The notes: a model not told the origin generated them from the sequence alone. DNA of 64,000 nucleotides from Ischnura elegans (GCF_921293095.1 NC_060252.1:7440001-7504000), one strand, 5' to 3'; positions 46,274 to 59,121 are shown, numbered from the stretch's first letter. A program made the numbers and translations.

Positions 46274-46680
46274 TTATCTTAATTTGTTTCTTCCTTTTAT
46301 TTTACGAATCCTGCCGTTCATCGTTACTTCCGTGATTTTCAGCGAAAATTCTATTTTTCTGCGTGGACATCTTTTTCTGCAATGCTGAAGCTTTAGATGT
46401 TTCCCCATTTTTTCACACAGACCTCTGAATGACCTCTTATCGCTTGTTCTGCTCTCTCCCTTCCCCAGACACTGCATCCGAGTCAATAATAACCAGAGGG
46501 GATGTGCTACGGCGTCCCACTCTCCCGACATCCACCCTAGAGCACATGGGTGGACAAAGTCCTGGACGGTGCGGCTCGGGGACAGCGCTAAGGCGGTGCA
46601 CTCCAGGAATCAGCAGGTGACGGACATAGAATGAGCGGACGGGTGAGGAAATAACGTTCTTCTCAACAAATTCATACTTC
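46274..46680 (+). repeat. Probable SINE body and GC-rich block (copy B)
   Basis: It is the partner of 13,830-14,235. The last 75 or so bases are almost identical between copies. Confidence 0.35.
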
Positions 46681-48130
46681 AAATAGCCTTCTCTGATCTC
46701 CATACTATCTGAGCTCTCCCGAATTAATAATCTAGGAATTTAGAGTAACGTTCTTTCACATGATTGAAATGATATTTCATTTTTAATTTTCCAACATAAT
46801 ATCGGTAAAAGACACCTTTTTAATTTACATTATGAAAAAAAATCCCATCTGAGAAAAATGGATTTCAAAAATATATTTCGGAAGTAACATTTGTCTTTAA
46901 ATGATAATATGGAGCCCTTCCACAACATTTGAGCTTCAAGTTTTCATTTAATCTTCAACATAAATCAAACCATTTTATAATCTCATGTAACGTGTCTTGG
47001 TCGAAATAAAATGATTCCAACATTCACATTTCCGACGAAGGTTAAACCAGTCACATGTTTCTGAAATAAAATTTCGTCGCCACCTGGGAAAAGTAACATG
47101 AAATACGTGAATTTCCGATTAAAAATAGCAAAAAAAGAACTTAATAACTGGTGCTAAATTTCACCTTAAGCCCATCAGGCATCATGCTTTTGTCTCCCAT
47201 TACTTCATTTATTTTGTTTACCTTCTTTCTATAAATAAAAATATCTAAATCGACTAGTGGAGACTCTTCTCCACAAATTTAATTAAAGATATACTGTAAA
47301 TAATATCAATGACATGAGCCTTACTGGCTAAGTTATAACGAAAAACGAGTATTTCAAGCATAAAAAAGTGTTATAATGTTGTGTACTATTCCTTTTTATG
47401 AAAATACAGCGCCACCACTACGATGGCTGCGCCATCAATGCAAAGGACACCGAGACAGCATCGCAAGACAACACACAGAAGCGGGAACTCTACATCATCT
47501 GTTCACCGATTCTAATGAGAATTAAGGCGGTCTTTTTGAAGAGAATCCGCCGGTTACCCTCACGTCTCTAAGGAATGTCAGCTCTCAATGCCATCACGAA
47601 AGAAGAGAGTTTCAGATGATTTTGATTTCACTAATTCTGCTAAATGATCACAAATAAAAGTATTTATTTATAACAATTTAACGACGAGGCTTGGGGAGGA
47701 ATCTCTCTAGTGAAGATATGTGTATATGTGTGTATAGTTGCATTATTTCATTTTAAATGAGATACGGTGTTCAAGGCTCAATATTGGGGCCAATCTCTTT
47801 CCTTACAGTATGCAGAAATGATATATTGTTTGCTGTGAATAATTGTAATAATTTATTTGGTGTTATAATTAGTACGGTTAACATTTTAAAACCAGCTATC
47901 AGAGAAACCTATTCGTTTAAAGCTGATTACATGTATTTTATCATGACAATCATGTAATAATAAATAAAGTTGACGAACCAGCCTCGATGAGCAGAAAGAA
48001 TGAAGAGGAAAAGAAGATAAAATGCACAATAACGGTAGTATTCATGGTAGTGATATGGCTTGACATACCATCCGACAGACGAGGTGCTGTGCTCCTAAAG
48101 TCCTCCTCACAGTACTATACTCTGAGGAAT
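46681..48130. other. Duplicated non-coding sequence (copy B)
   Basis: It is the partner of 14,236-15,769, shortened by deletions near 47,150-47,230. Nothing was recognised. Confidence 0.5.
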
Positions 48131-48222
48131 TTTTGAAAAATCTCCGCCTCCACCGGTATTTGAATCTGGACCCAATGGTTTAAAAATCAACACTACAGCC
48201 ACTACAACAACCAGATCCCACA
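48131..48222 (-). repeat. tRNA-derived SINE fragment, minus strand (copy B)
   Basis: It is the partner of 15,770-15,867; the B-box region reads GATTCAAATACC on the minus strand. Homology to A ends just after it. Confidence 0.45.
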
Positions 48223-48224
48223 GA

Positions 48225-48725
48225 CTGATCAACAATAGTTGCTCTCAACAATCAAACCAAATATCCTCCAGGAATACATAGATGCAAATGGCGCAGAGCA
48301 GTTATTCGTCTTTTTGACACTGTTTCACCAATTTTGAAAATCTGAAAAAAAATTAGATTTATACTATAAGGTAGGGGTAACAACATATTTTTTCCGTGCG
48401 TATATTGCTTCCCAAATTTTGAAATTAAATTTTGAAATTTTCTAATTTATGTTAAAGTTTAGTTTTCGGTCAAAAAAGTTTGAAAAAAATGAAGATGGTA
48501 GAACATAATTTTATTTACATTTTAAAATCAGGAAAATGATTTTACCAAAAATAATAACTGGAGATATGGTGAAAAAACTAAAAATCGTGTTTCAATTTTT
48601 TTGGGGTTATCCATTGTTAAGGCCTGAAACTTTGGGGAAACACATAATTTTGAATGCTCTTTAAGCGTATATTTTTATTTTTCAAAACATCGGGGGGCAC
48701 TTTTCTCCATGTTAACCTGCTAGAC
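48225..48725. other. Copy-B-only segment
   Basis: This is 500 bp of AT-rich sequence with AAATTTTGAAAT-type runs. It sits in the position of A's 15,868-17,030 but is unrelated to it. No gene was recognised. Confidence 0.45.
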
Positions 48726-50244
48726 CCTTTTATTTAAAATATGATGTAACCATGACGACGAGCAAGTTTAATGATAAATTAATAAACCGTTTATCATACA
48801 ATCGAAATAACGTTTTTCAAAGAGAAGAGCGCGTATAAATCCTGATTTCCGTGCATATCTTTGAATTTCGCCAACGATATAACAGACGATAAGCAGATTA
48901 TATCCAAATTTAATGATCTATATAATTAAATAAGTTAGATGGATCTCTCACAACTAATATTTATCGTTTATGACATGGTCTGATTAAGATTTTTCGAAGG
49001 ATAGAGAGCGCGTATCATTCATGTATCATTTCGTCCTCATCACAGAAATTTCGCGTATTTTATATGAAAACAACGATTTGCAAATTATATCCAAATTTTT
49101 ATTATCGAACTGGGATGCATCTATCTCTAGGATCCCAGCGATGACCGTACGATTTCTAACGACTTTTTTTATCCACGTAAATTAAATTTCATGGAAAATA
49201 TTGGACCTGAAAAGACCCGCCAGGCATGCGACGGTTGAGATTGCACAGTCACTTTCAAAAGTTTTCGGACAAAGTTTGTGGCGCCACTTCCGCTTCTCGA
49301 GAAATTTTAGTTTCCCTCACTCTTTAGGTTTTCCTTGGTTACTCCAAAATACTTCGTTTTCGTCATAAAGAAATTCACTGCTTCAGAGGGAGATTTTACC
49401 TGCAAATTGATCATTCTTTTTCGATTTATGTCGGATTTAATGATTACTTCGTGTGAATCTACTGCGTTCTAGCCCCGATTTTCACTATTATTCGTATTAT
49501 AAAACTTCATTGCTTAGAGGTTGTGGTAGCCTAGAAGAGTCAAAGTTCGACTCAGAAGGGGATTGTTTTTCGTTCGTGTCCCCGATGCGGAAATTTTGCG
49601 TACTTACATCTTTTTTACTCGTTTACTTGTTTTGTATTTATTCATAGGTTTCAAATCATTTTAAAATCTCGGCTACAGAATGATATACAATTTTATAACT
49701 GTTATGATCCACATAAAAGTTAAGCATAGGGCAGGTGTGATACAATGCTTTTTAAGAATGGTAACACTTAAAAGGAAAGGGATCCGAAAAGAGGGTCAGC
49801 CGATGCTTAAGGGCGGATGTAATTCCGGCGTTAGCATTGGTGAACAGTTCAAAGATTTGCGCAGAGAGTCAAACGCGCATTACTAGAAACACAAGTTATT
49901 ACATATATTGATTTTGCTAGAAACTTACTATCCCTTTCCGATTAATATCGATCTATTTTATTTGATGTAATTCAATTACTTCGCACTATCATCAGTTTTC
50001 ATGGTTGTGCTCTCAGATTTGAAAATTTATTTTTGCACCTTTCAGGAGTGTGCGCATTTTGAGATCATCGACATTCGTTTATTTAAATTTTTGTGCGTCA
50101 TTATATGATGTCTAAATTGAGCTATTTAAAATAGCCTTCTTAATGCTAGTAATAATCTTTCACAATAAGACGTAAATAGCTTTCATAATCATCACATACC
50201 AGTGAACTAGGATTTCTCATTGAGTCTGATCTCTGGTACACAAT
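48726..50244. other. Duplicated non-coding sequence (copy B), with tRNA-like remnant
   Basis: It is the partner of 17,031-18,565. Decayed A and B boxes lie at 49,527-49,537 and 49,572-49,582. Confidence 0.45.
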
Positions 50245-50873
50245 AGGGTGGTTTCCTATTATTTTTTATTACCTAAATCGAAAGATTATTACTCCTGGAG
50301 TGCGCATTTCTCGCTTTTAGATTTTTGAATGACGATATCTATTTTCCGCGATTAAATGAAAAGTGAAAAATTTCAAGCGCTCGAAAACGCGACGGCTAAG
50401 TATGAATGCTGGGAAAAGTCAGTGTGACGTATTTCTGATTCCAGCTGTCCGTGTGTGAGGTGACCTAGGGGCGAGCTTTAAGCGCTGATACGACGCAGGC
50501 TGCTAGCAGGTAGCGCTTGGCTTAAATAAGGGTTATTATTCCCCTATCGAACGAAGGAAACTTTCCGAACTTAGGTATTTTTAATGTGTGATTATTAAGA
50601 GATGTTTCCCTGAGCTCAGTACCTCAGGCATGCATTGGTAATCTCAGACGATGTAAAACTCCGATCTACTCGTATATAAACTAGGTTCCTGTGATGTCAC
50701 GTGGAGTGGCATCGCATGGGCGCCAATCTGGTCTTTTTCAAATGAGGATAAAATTGACCACTGCCATTCGTCTAAACTGGAATTTATAAAACCAAATAAT
50801 GTGTATATTATAAATGCAATAATGGTGGGTAACGAATCGCAATCAAAGCCTTTCGTTTTCTTTGAAACTACCC
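50245..50873. mobile_element. 629-bp MITE with GGGTRGTTTC termini, copy B only
   Basis: It begins AGGGTGGTTTCC and ends GAAACTACCC; the reversed end is GGGTAGTTTC, a terminal inverted repeat. It is flanked by AAT on both sides (50,242-50,244 and 50,874-50,876). Copy A has the uninterrupted site GTACACAATTCATGC (about 18,556-18,570). No transposase is encoded. The superfamily is uncertain; a 3-bp duplication is compatible with PIF/Harbinger. Confidence 0.75.
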
Positions 50874-50876
50874 AAT

Positions 50877-51400
50877 TCATGCAACGATACTACTAATCTC
50901 TCACAACGGATTCTTCCAATTACTCAGTGAGCGAATTAAGAAAACTTGTTGGTTTTGTACCTTTTGGTGAATGCAAAACCTAGAAGGCCTACAATATATC
51001 TCACCACTCATTGCAGTGACAAACGTTTTTGTCGTCATTGGTTAACGTCGTGCGTATTTTTAAGTATTTCAATCCTATAGGCGTTCCATATTGTTTTAGT
51101 CATAGTTGCTATCGTAAATATTTTAAAACAATCTTGATTCTTCTTTCAAATTAGCAAGTTAATTAGCGAAATTCTTATTGTTCTCTTTAGAAATCTAAAA
51201 TTTTCCTCGGTTGAGGAAATGTTTCTTGAAAATAGTTGTGCATCATGGGATTAGAACCCGAAACCAAATAGTAAATCAACGCGCAAGTCATGTCCCCGCG
51301 TTAATTAAATTAAACGATATTGCATGATTGGACAGTAAATTGCAAGTGAAAGCCATGAATACGTGAATCGTGGAACTGTAAAACATAGCAAAACGAGCAA
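50877..51400. other. Duplicated non-coding sequence (copy B)
   Basis: It is the partner of about 18,566-19,080. Nothing was recognised. Confidence 0.45.
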
Positions 51401-53065
51401 AAGAAAAGCGTATGAAAAGGAACATTTTAAAAATTCATTTTCACCGGTCTTCCTTTAACTTGTATTCATACGTTGGTATAAAAAGACATTAATACTCTTT
51501 ATAATCCATGTCATAATATTGATTAATAATAATGACAATCAATAGATAGAACTCGTTCATTTTCATGAGCATAAACCCTGAGATTTTATCAAAGCAATCT
51601 AATGGTCTTATCACTTCTCCATGTCACATTACTAATACGTGAAAATTGAATATTGCCATAGTTTGGAAGTGGTAATCATGGGAAAAGAACCTGGGAGCCA
51701 TGAACAATGAAATTGTGATTTGAAGGAAAACATATTGTTCACGAACAATCTCATCGATAATTCAGAGTGAGACAAGAACTTCTGCGCTATTAAAAGAGCA
51801 AAGCATCACGCGGTTGAGTCCAGCTTTATGCGGACAGATAATAGGCATGATGGAGGGCAGCAAAACAGTTGCCTAAGTAACTGGGCTGCTGAATTTGTCC
51901 CGGAATGCTGTTCCTTACTTGGTTAGGCGTTTGAAGGAAGGCGACGAGGCGCTGATAGACAGTCAAAGGAGCGGCAGACCTCGAGTCAACCACAATTTCG
52001 AGGACATCAGGATGCACCATTTGACCGAATATAATCGTTAGTGTCGGTAGAATAGTTGCCTTATCCATAAAGGAGCATTTAAGATGCAATTATGCAACAC
52101 TTAGAAGGCTGGTGATGGAGCTTAGTATAAAAGTTCACAAACCTACCCTCAAACCATTCCTAAGGCATACTTTCGCCACTTAAGACACTTTTATTGCTTG
52201 TGAATAATATCCACAAAGCGGTGAAACTTGCATTCTAAGCGATCCCTTAATTATAAATTTTGCATTATCATGTTTATAACAGCAGCGAAACTGAAAAGTC
52301 GTGTAGGTACTTGATGGATTAAGGCAATTACGAATATACGTTTCGGTTGTCAGCTCTAATCGCAGCATATTTACTCATGAAATGCGGATCGCTCTGTCTT
52401 CAGTTACGCGAGTGTCGACTTTTGGAAACCCATTTAAATGCGCGGAAGGTGAATACATATCTAATCTCTCCAAGTGGAAAATCCTCCATAATTGCAACAT
52501 TCTTATGGGAAGAGCATCGGAGTACACCAGACACTGCATTTCTGGTCAACCAGTCACGTGGTCAATGTAGGTCACAATTTCCCAATGGAGCTTATTAGCG
52601 ACCTGACCTTTCCTCGACCAATATGCAATGGCTTTCAAACGACTATCCTCCAATACTATTAATGGGACCGATTGAAAACTTATTTTCGATAGCCTCGCGT
52701 ACTCGTAAGAGGGGGGCTAGACCCCAACAGTGGCGCCATCAGAGGGGGAGTGGGGAGAGTACTAACCACTCCAGGTGATATCAACAAGCATGCTACATCA
52801 ATCTCGTATGAAAAAGATAGCGTATAACACTCCATTCCCACAAAAAAAATTTTAAATCACGTTAATCAAGGGTCTAACCATAGTAAAGAATCTCCTTGTG
52901 GATATGAAGTTCAAAGAACAGTTCCTCCGCTCAAGTACATTTCACGTAAATCTTCAAATAATTAGTGTGTATTGGTATTCCCTATCGTATCTTTTAAGCA
53001 AAAATCTTCAATATAAAATTCATATACAAACTGCATGTTGCTATAAAATGCCTATTCCATGTATA
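51401..53065. other. 1.66-kb copy-B-only segment
   Basis: It is absent from A at about 19,080. It contains an 87-codon minus-strand frame (51,826-52,089; ILPTLTIIFGQM, VRNSIPGQIQQPSYL) and a GC-rich patch at 52,700-52,760. I recognise neither. No terminal repeats were found. It could be an insertion in B or a deletion in A. Confidence 0.4.
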
Positions 53066-53439
53066 CGGTGTGACAAAAAATGGAAAGGCCTTTTTATTTA
53101 ACACCCTTAGATTAAGCTCAAAGAGAATAAGAAATTCATGCATTTTCATAAAAACATACCTTCGTTTCCCAAGTCTTTCGACTGTTAAATCAATCACTCT
53201 GCTGTGGAAACAGAAATGGTTTTGAGTCCAAACACCAGGGAAACGAAGGGTATTTCATTTTCATGAAAATGCTTAAATTTGTATATCTCTGTGGAAAACC
53301 TATTTGCTTTCAAACATTTATTACTATGCAGTTGATATCGTAGCAGTCCTTGTCGAGACAGAGATTTCTTGAAGATGACTTGGGCAAATATCACCAGAGA
53401 ATCGACAAAAAAAGACTAAGATATAAGTATGCAGCAAAG

Positions 53440-53770
53440 CGGAGACGGCTAGGAACAACAGTAAACTAGGAAAACTAATGCATGAAGAGGTGATAGAGTT
53501 TTGTTGACTAGGAAGCCAAATAAACAACTTCGGACAACGCAAGAAAGAAAAAGTCAGCAGAATAGCGCAGGCAAAGAGGGCTTTCTACGAAAAGAAGAAT
53601 TTTCATATAGTTGAGAGTACAAACATGGAAGTAAGGTATCAATTCATCACATGCCACATATGAAACATGTTTCTCTACGGGAGCGAGGCATGGACGTTGA
53701 GGAATGCAGAGAAGTCTAAAATGGAAGCATTCGAAATACAATGTGCTACCGAAGAACGATGAAGGTAAAA
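53440..53770 (+). pseudogene. LINE RT C-terminal fragment (copy B)
   Basis: It is the partner of 19,490-19,722 but longer. After the shared part it continues as LYGSEAWTLRNAEKSKMEAF, the next conserved block of this LINE tail, with frameshifts. This shows A was truncated afterwards. Confidence 0.7.
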
Positions 53771-55144
53771 TGGATGGACCGTGTAAGGGCTGATAGGAGT
53801 GGGAGAAAAGAGAAGTTTTCGAAAACCTAAAATGTGAAGAGGGGACAGCAAGGGGGGTGTGTGGGTTGTTTAGGGGCCCTCGGCTGGGCCCCGTTTACCT
53901 GGGGATCCGCCCCGCCGGGAAAATTATAGGGAAATTGCATGAAATGGATTTTGACACCAGTCTGGCTCTAAAACTAGATCCAATATAAAAAAGAGCAATG
54001 TCGTAATAAAATATTATCATTTTACGTGGGAACTTCATAGGTTATATTATTTAATTTTCTATTATGGTCCTAACATCTATTTAGTGAATTATTTCCTTAA
54101 AACTGCACTGCAATCGCAAATATGCTTTTCGATTAACACTTTCAAAAGAGCACCCGGTTTTCTTTTATCTCGTGACACCTGTATTTAATTAATTTTTAAT
54201 GTAAACATTTTATACCGGCTACACTGACTACATTGACTATAACTTTATTGTAATTAAAGCATCATATGAAAAGGTAGAATTTTATAATTGCTTTGGTTCA
54301 GTGACCTTAGCCTTTTTCTATTAAAAAAGGTATAAAATATTACACAAGAAAATTTGGTAGATCTAGATCGAGACTTTTGGTTGTTATCAGCTAACCATGA
54401 CTAATAAAAATTCCTACAGGATAATAATAATATAAGAACAAGCGTGATGCGCCCGCTCCCAGCGGGCTTCCCCCGCTCTTTTCAATGCAGGTCCACAGAG
54501 GGAGAGGCGCGTTTCTAATTTTAAAACGTAGAAAAAGAAAGGCAGGGTCTTATGTACAAATTAAATTGGAATGTTCATGTGCAAATTGAGGTCAGAGGAC
54601 CTCTTTAAACACAGCATTGGAAGTAGTTACACTAACCTCTGTTAAACGCACATGATGACTCATACTTACGTATCAACAGGAGACTTGAATGTGGAATCAG
54701 CCGCATTTTGATAAAAGTTATTTAAAGAATGCGAGATATTGTTGCAAATGTATCAGTTCGTGCGCCGTTAACATCATATATATTTTCGGTTTTTGTTCTA
54801 TTTTTAATTTTTTTAAAACCAATTTTAGGAAACAATAGCAATATTTAGGAAGTAAGATATGCCGTAGCATTTTCTCTGATTAATTCTGTGCATTTTGGTA
54901 CCTCATTTGTAGAGTTTGGTTGCGTATAAGTTGAGAAAAAGGTATCATTCCAGTAGAAATAACATAGAAGATTACGTAGCTTTTATCCATACTCGTAGGT
55001 TATTGCTTTGAAGTGTTGATAAAAACATGACGTATTAATTTTATAGAGAAATTTAATCCTGAATTAACTAAAATATCTAAAGTATATGTAAAGGATCATG
55101 TTTAACAAATTGTTTAGCTCATGTAAATCAGTTGGCCAATTAAA
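53771..55144. other. Sequence kept in copy B, missing from copy A
   Basis: It includes a GC-rich patch at 53,850-53,930 (GGGGCCCTCGGCTGGGCCCC) and a perfect 7-bp hairpin GCCCGCTCCCAGCGGGC at about 54,452. The rest is AT-rich with no gene recognised. Confidence 0.4.
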
Positions 55145-55440
55145 ACTGTCCGGTAGAGAAGAAAAGAATGAGTCAAATATTTCGATACGGTTTCAATTAT
55201 TTTATTTTGATTTTGATCTCGCTCCATGGAACGAACTTAAGAAGCAAGCAATAGATTCGACTCTTCCTATCTGGTGATGACTCCGCTTTGTCGAAACTAC
55301 AGTAATACCTTTAAATATTTTGGTGGAATAAGATAAAGTTTATTAATTTTATTATATAAATTCTATCATCGGATTCAAACAACGTTCATGTGTGTGTAGG
55401 CAAGAGTGGGTACTCGAACTTAATCTAAACTAATACACGG
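55145..55440. other. Duplicated non-coding sequence (copy B)
   Basis: It is the partner of 19,735-20,030. Nothing was recognised. Confidence 0.4.
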
Positions 55441-55499
55441 TCGCCATTTCTAGCTTATGTCAACTAGCTCCATATATATGCCGTGGAAGGTTTAAACAT

Positions 55500-56120
55500 T
55501 AAGGCGACAGCTGAAGTATCCAGGAGTTACGATACCTTCGAACCTACCATGGGGCACGCATTAGAAATATTTGTGGCAGAGATTTAAAGAAGGTAGGTTC
55601 CGTCAAGCGCATTGTGGGAAGATACTAATGAGAAAGTAAAATAAAGGTTCAATTTCGCACACCTTGAATATTCATAAGGGATCCGGTGAATAATGATTTC
55701 ATTCGTAAACTTTCTAAAATACAAAGGAAATGTGCGTGATTCGTCAGAAACTGCTACGGGAGTTATACAGATGTTAAAAGTAGTGGGTTGGGAGCCGCTG
55801 GAGACTCGGAGGCTGCGCACTCGGCTAAGATTGTTTGAGCAATAGATATCTTTAAGAGTGACACAGAGAACATCGTATTGGAACCCACAAAGTGCGACAG
55901 AAACGATAAATTAAGAGGGATATTTTTCCGAATGCAGAAATGTTGGAATTAGTTTTACCGCCGCACAATAAAGGACTTTAATGAATTCTAGGCGTAGTTT
56001 CGTTAGAACCTTTCCTTTTTTTGTGTATACGACTTGCGTCCTGACACCCCCATTGACTATTGAGGCAGCTTGCGGAGCAATATGATGATGAAGATGACCT
56101 TCATAAAGCGTTTGCAAATA
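55500..56120 (+). pseudogene. Second LINE type, RT C-terminal remnant, copy B only
   Basis: Across shifting frames there are HLEYS (about 55,661), FIRKLSKIQRKCA (about 55,700), VVGWEPLETRRLRTRLRLFE (about 55,782-55,842) and a tail like FYRRTIKDFNEF (about 55,955). This is the order of the C-terminal blocks of jockey/CR1-type RTs. The sequence differs from the 31.8-32.8 kb element, so it is another lineage. It is heavily disabled. Confidence 0.65.
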
Positions 56121-56960
56121 AAACGACCTACTACTACAAATGCACAGTAGTGTCTTTTTCATCAAATAATATTATATTATGGGGGGAGAAGCCGAGGTGT
56201 GAAAGTGATTTATTTTTCTAATTAATGTTTGCCACAGAAATTAGGTGAAGAAAACGATCGAGATTGACCAGTTATTCAATAGTGCATTTAATTTTCCACT
56301 CCATGTCATCACAGAACAGAGACTAATTTGTACCCCTTGACAACCAAATTTTGTTTATATCTCTCATCAATCTCTGTACCTATATCTGATTAGAAAGAAA
56401 ATCACTTGTACCCATTGTCTCCTCAGCCTCTTATATTACATAACGGTGCCCCTTCATAGATGACTTATAAATGGTTCGATTGTTTTGCACCCAGAACAAC
56501 AGCCCATCAACATCAACTCTATCGATATCAGCATAGATTCCATCACCCTCCAGGCTTGCGATTTTCACTCCTCACACAAAAAACATCTATGCAATACCAT
56601 AACCCACTAATGTCGCCCGTCGCTATTACTGCAATGCACATGGCGGCGATCCCCGCGCATGCGCAGAACGATTATTTGAGGCCCTTTGCCCCACGGACGA
56701 AAATCAGGCATTTGCAAAATACTTAATTACCTTTTAATATAAATAATAAAACGAAAAGTTTTTCAATAATACCAGCGAAATGAAGCATAGATCAACGTAT
56801 ATGATTTAACTCTTTCCCGGCGAACAACTTTTGAAAAATCTCTTTGAATCTTACCCGCGCGGTATCCCGAGAAGATTTTTCAATAGATCAACGTATTTAC
56901 ACTGAAAATAGCATATGGAACAATCTCACTTGAGATTAGAGGGAGGGGCAAAAATCGACA
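56121..56960. other. Copy-B-only sequence
   Basis: It contains a GC-rich patch at 56,610-56,700 and an 88-codon chance frame. No feature was recognised. Confidence 0.4.
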
Positions 56961-57205
56961 AATCACGTAATAATTAATGGACACCCCCATTACAGAATCT
57001 CCATTGGACAGCACTGAGTTCATCACTGTGGATGCATTGAATGCATTGCTATCACGATTACAAGACATGTACGTACATGAAAACCGTACACGCCAAATAT
57101 GTGACGATAGTTAGTAAATTAAAATATCCATATGGTCACTTCTTTTGGCACAGGCTAACCCACAGTATAGAATGATAAAGCAAGCGCTGCCACCGAACGA
57201 TTTAC

Positions 57206-57392
57206 ATGGGGAGGATCTTTATAATTGAGAGTTATCGGGGTCAGTGGCGTAACTAGGAATGTGCTTTGGGGGGTATGAGGGGCCTAGGGGACTCCTCGCC
57301 CCCTTTCCCCCCAAGCAATCGGGGAGGATCACCATGGTGATAGCATGGGTCGATCTTTATAATTAAGAGTGTCGGAGGTGATTGTTCGAGGG
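57206..57392. repeat. Local duplication split by a transposon terminus, copy B only
   Basis: GGGGAGGATC ... CTTTATAATT ... TCGG occurs twice (57,208-57,241 and 57,321-57,378), versus once in A (21,971-22,025). Between them is a fragment starting CAGTGGCGTAACTAGGAATG, a terminus like that of the MITE at 42,647. Only one end is present. Confidence 0.6.
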
Positions 57393-57405
57393 CAGTGTGG
57401 CCTAA

Positions 57406-57449
57406 GTTTCAGTTTTTTGAGATATTAATTAAATCTAAAAGTTTTTTCT
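57406..57449 (+). repeat. 44-bp locally templated insertion, copy B only
   Basis: It copies 57,919-57,961 (GTTTCAGTTTTTTGAGATAT then AAATCTAAAAGTTTTTTCT) almost exactly. Copy A has no insertion at 22,050. The source sequence in A differs, so the event happened in the B lineage. Confidence 0.8.
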
Positions 57450-58447
57450 CCCATGTGTCCCATGGAGGAATGAATGGCACCGCCTCTTGCGAGAGGCAAG
57501 TCATCTGGAATAACATCGCCAACCTTTAATTGGACACACTCAGGGCTAACACACGCTGTCCTCACCTTTTGAATTCATCTTTTATTTTAATTTTTAATCA
57601 TTTGACAGGATGAGGAAGTCCTTTATATTCAAAATGGAGGTCACTGGTTCGAATCCTGATGACAACTGGCAATATTTTCTTACTTTTCTTTTCAGGAACA
57701 TCATTTGAATACGGTATTTACCATGTTTTTCCTTTATAAATTTTGCTGTAACCTTTTTTCGTGGACAATTGCTCTTTGATTTCATTACGAGTATTTTTTT
57801 CACAATTAAAATGAAAATACGGATATTTCAACAACCTTAATCTGTATCTAAACTCTCATTGTGTAGTGATATCGATTGCGTATTTGTACTGGAAACACTG
57901 CTCTCTTTCAGCCAAGCGTTTCAGTTTTTTGAGATATTATTTAAATCTAAAAGTTTTTTCTTCTTCTCACTTCTTTTTTGCACACTGCTTTGGTATAAAC
58001 GTTTCATATTAACACTTAAAAGAACATGAAACTCTCTTACTAACCAAACCATCCATCATTGACTTATGTAGGAGTTTGCGATCTACGCGAGGAAAAATAC
58101 ATAATAATTGCGCCATGTACGTCTATCCCCAATCAAGAATCGCCTCCTTTGCAAGCGGCACGGAGTGCCACAGTGCCTTTGTCACGTCATGAGTGCCAGT
58201 GTCATGGTACCCTTTTGTCAAAGACTCAAGAAAGTGAAATGCGTGATAGTGATGGTACCCATACATTGTAACCTGATAATCGATTCTCGGTGACGTTATT
58301 GGGGTCTCAATTACTCAGAAACACAACTTCGTGGATATCGGGTTTCGCCAGGGAACTGGAGACTTAGGGAAGACTGAGGGAGGGGAAATATGACTATGAG
58401 CGTGGAACAGGAGAGGGGGGGGGGAGAGAGAGAGTAGATTCTCATAA
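57450..58447. other. Duplicated non-coding sequence (copy B)
   Basis: It is the partner of 22,055-22,800. It holds the B box GGTTCGAATCC at 57,647-57,657 and the protein-like tract (DLREEKY, APCTSIPNQESPPLQ) at about 58,080-58,160. From about 58,270 onward there is no match to A. Confidence 0.4.
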
Positions 58448-59121
58448 AGGCCGGTGTCCACAGTGAGAGGCTGCTCGCTGCGAATGCGCATTTTCTGCCT
58501 CAGGGTGAGACATACGCTCTTCAGCTAGTTTGTAACCACGAATGCTCACTGCGAGCACGCGAACCACCCGCATTCATAGTGAAGGCAGTCGATACTATAT
58601 GTCCTTGATGTTTAGAAATGAGCAATTTGCTTTGCTGCTTTTTATTGTGATGGCGACGATTATTGGAAAAGAACAACGGAAAATGTTACGTTAGCACCGT
58701 TGGTGGGTTTAAAAAAAATATCAAAATCGGTTAGAATATGGGAAGAGACTCCTAGAAGACGCGAGGTACGATGAAGACCTGCCAAATTTCTTGCCAATGT
58801 CCAAGCAAGATTTTGAACATTTAATTACATTGATAGACCCTGCCGTGAAAAAACGTGACACGTACATGCGAGGTGATATTAGCTTCATAACACTTCACTA
58901 ATTGTCTGACCAAGTCATGATTATCCATGATGACAGTTTCGTTGTGGAGATTTGTTGGTTTGCAGTGCAGAATCGTGGCACGACAAGCACACGGCTCGCC
59001 TCGAATTGTGCGACGCGAACGCCTCGTAGCGAGCAACCTCGGTACCCAAAATCCGAGGCAAAGACCAGCATTCGCCACGGGGCATTCGCAGAGAGAAGCC
59101 TCGCACTGTGGATACCGGCAT
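58448..59121 (+). mobile_element. 674-bp internally deleted PIF/Harbinger element, copy B only
   Basis: It is flanked by TAA (58,445-58,447 and 59,122-59,124). Its terminal inverted repeats are about 45 bp. The left begins AGGCCGGTGTCCACAGTGAG. The reversed right begins ATGCCGGTATCCACAGTGCG, and both continue with GAGGCT and CTGCGAATGC. A transposase N-terminal remnant lies inside. The 3-bp TAA duplication, the GGCC-type ends and the transposase sequence agree on PIF/Harbinger. Confidence 0.85.
58743..58901 (+). pseudogene. Harbinger-type transposase (HARBI1-like nuclease), N-terminal fragment
   Basis: An open frame of 52 codons reads KRLLEDARYDEDLPNFLPMS, DFEHLITLIDPAVKKRDTYM, then a stop at 58,899-58,901. 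In the HARBI1-like family a short upstream helix is followed by this F-x-x-L-x-x-L-I segment and the [K/R]-D-T motif, before the DDE catalytic core. The core is gone. Upstream sequence is in other frames. It cannot make an active transposase. Confidence 0.7.

Noticed and set aside
51826..52089. 87-codon minus-strand frame as a transposase fragment
   Set aside because: No motif could be matched with confidence. It is kept only as an unexplained part of a copy-B-only segment.
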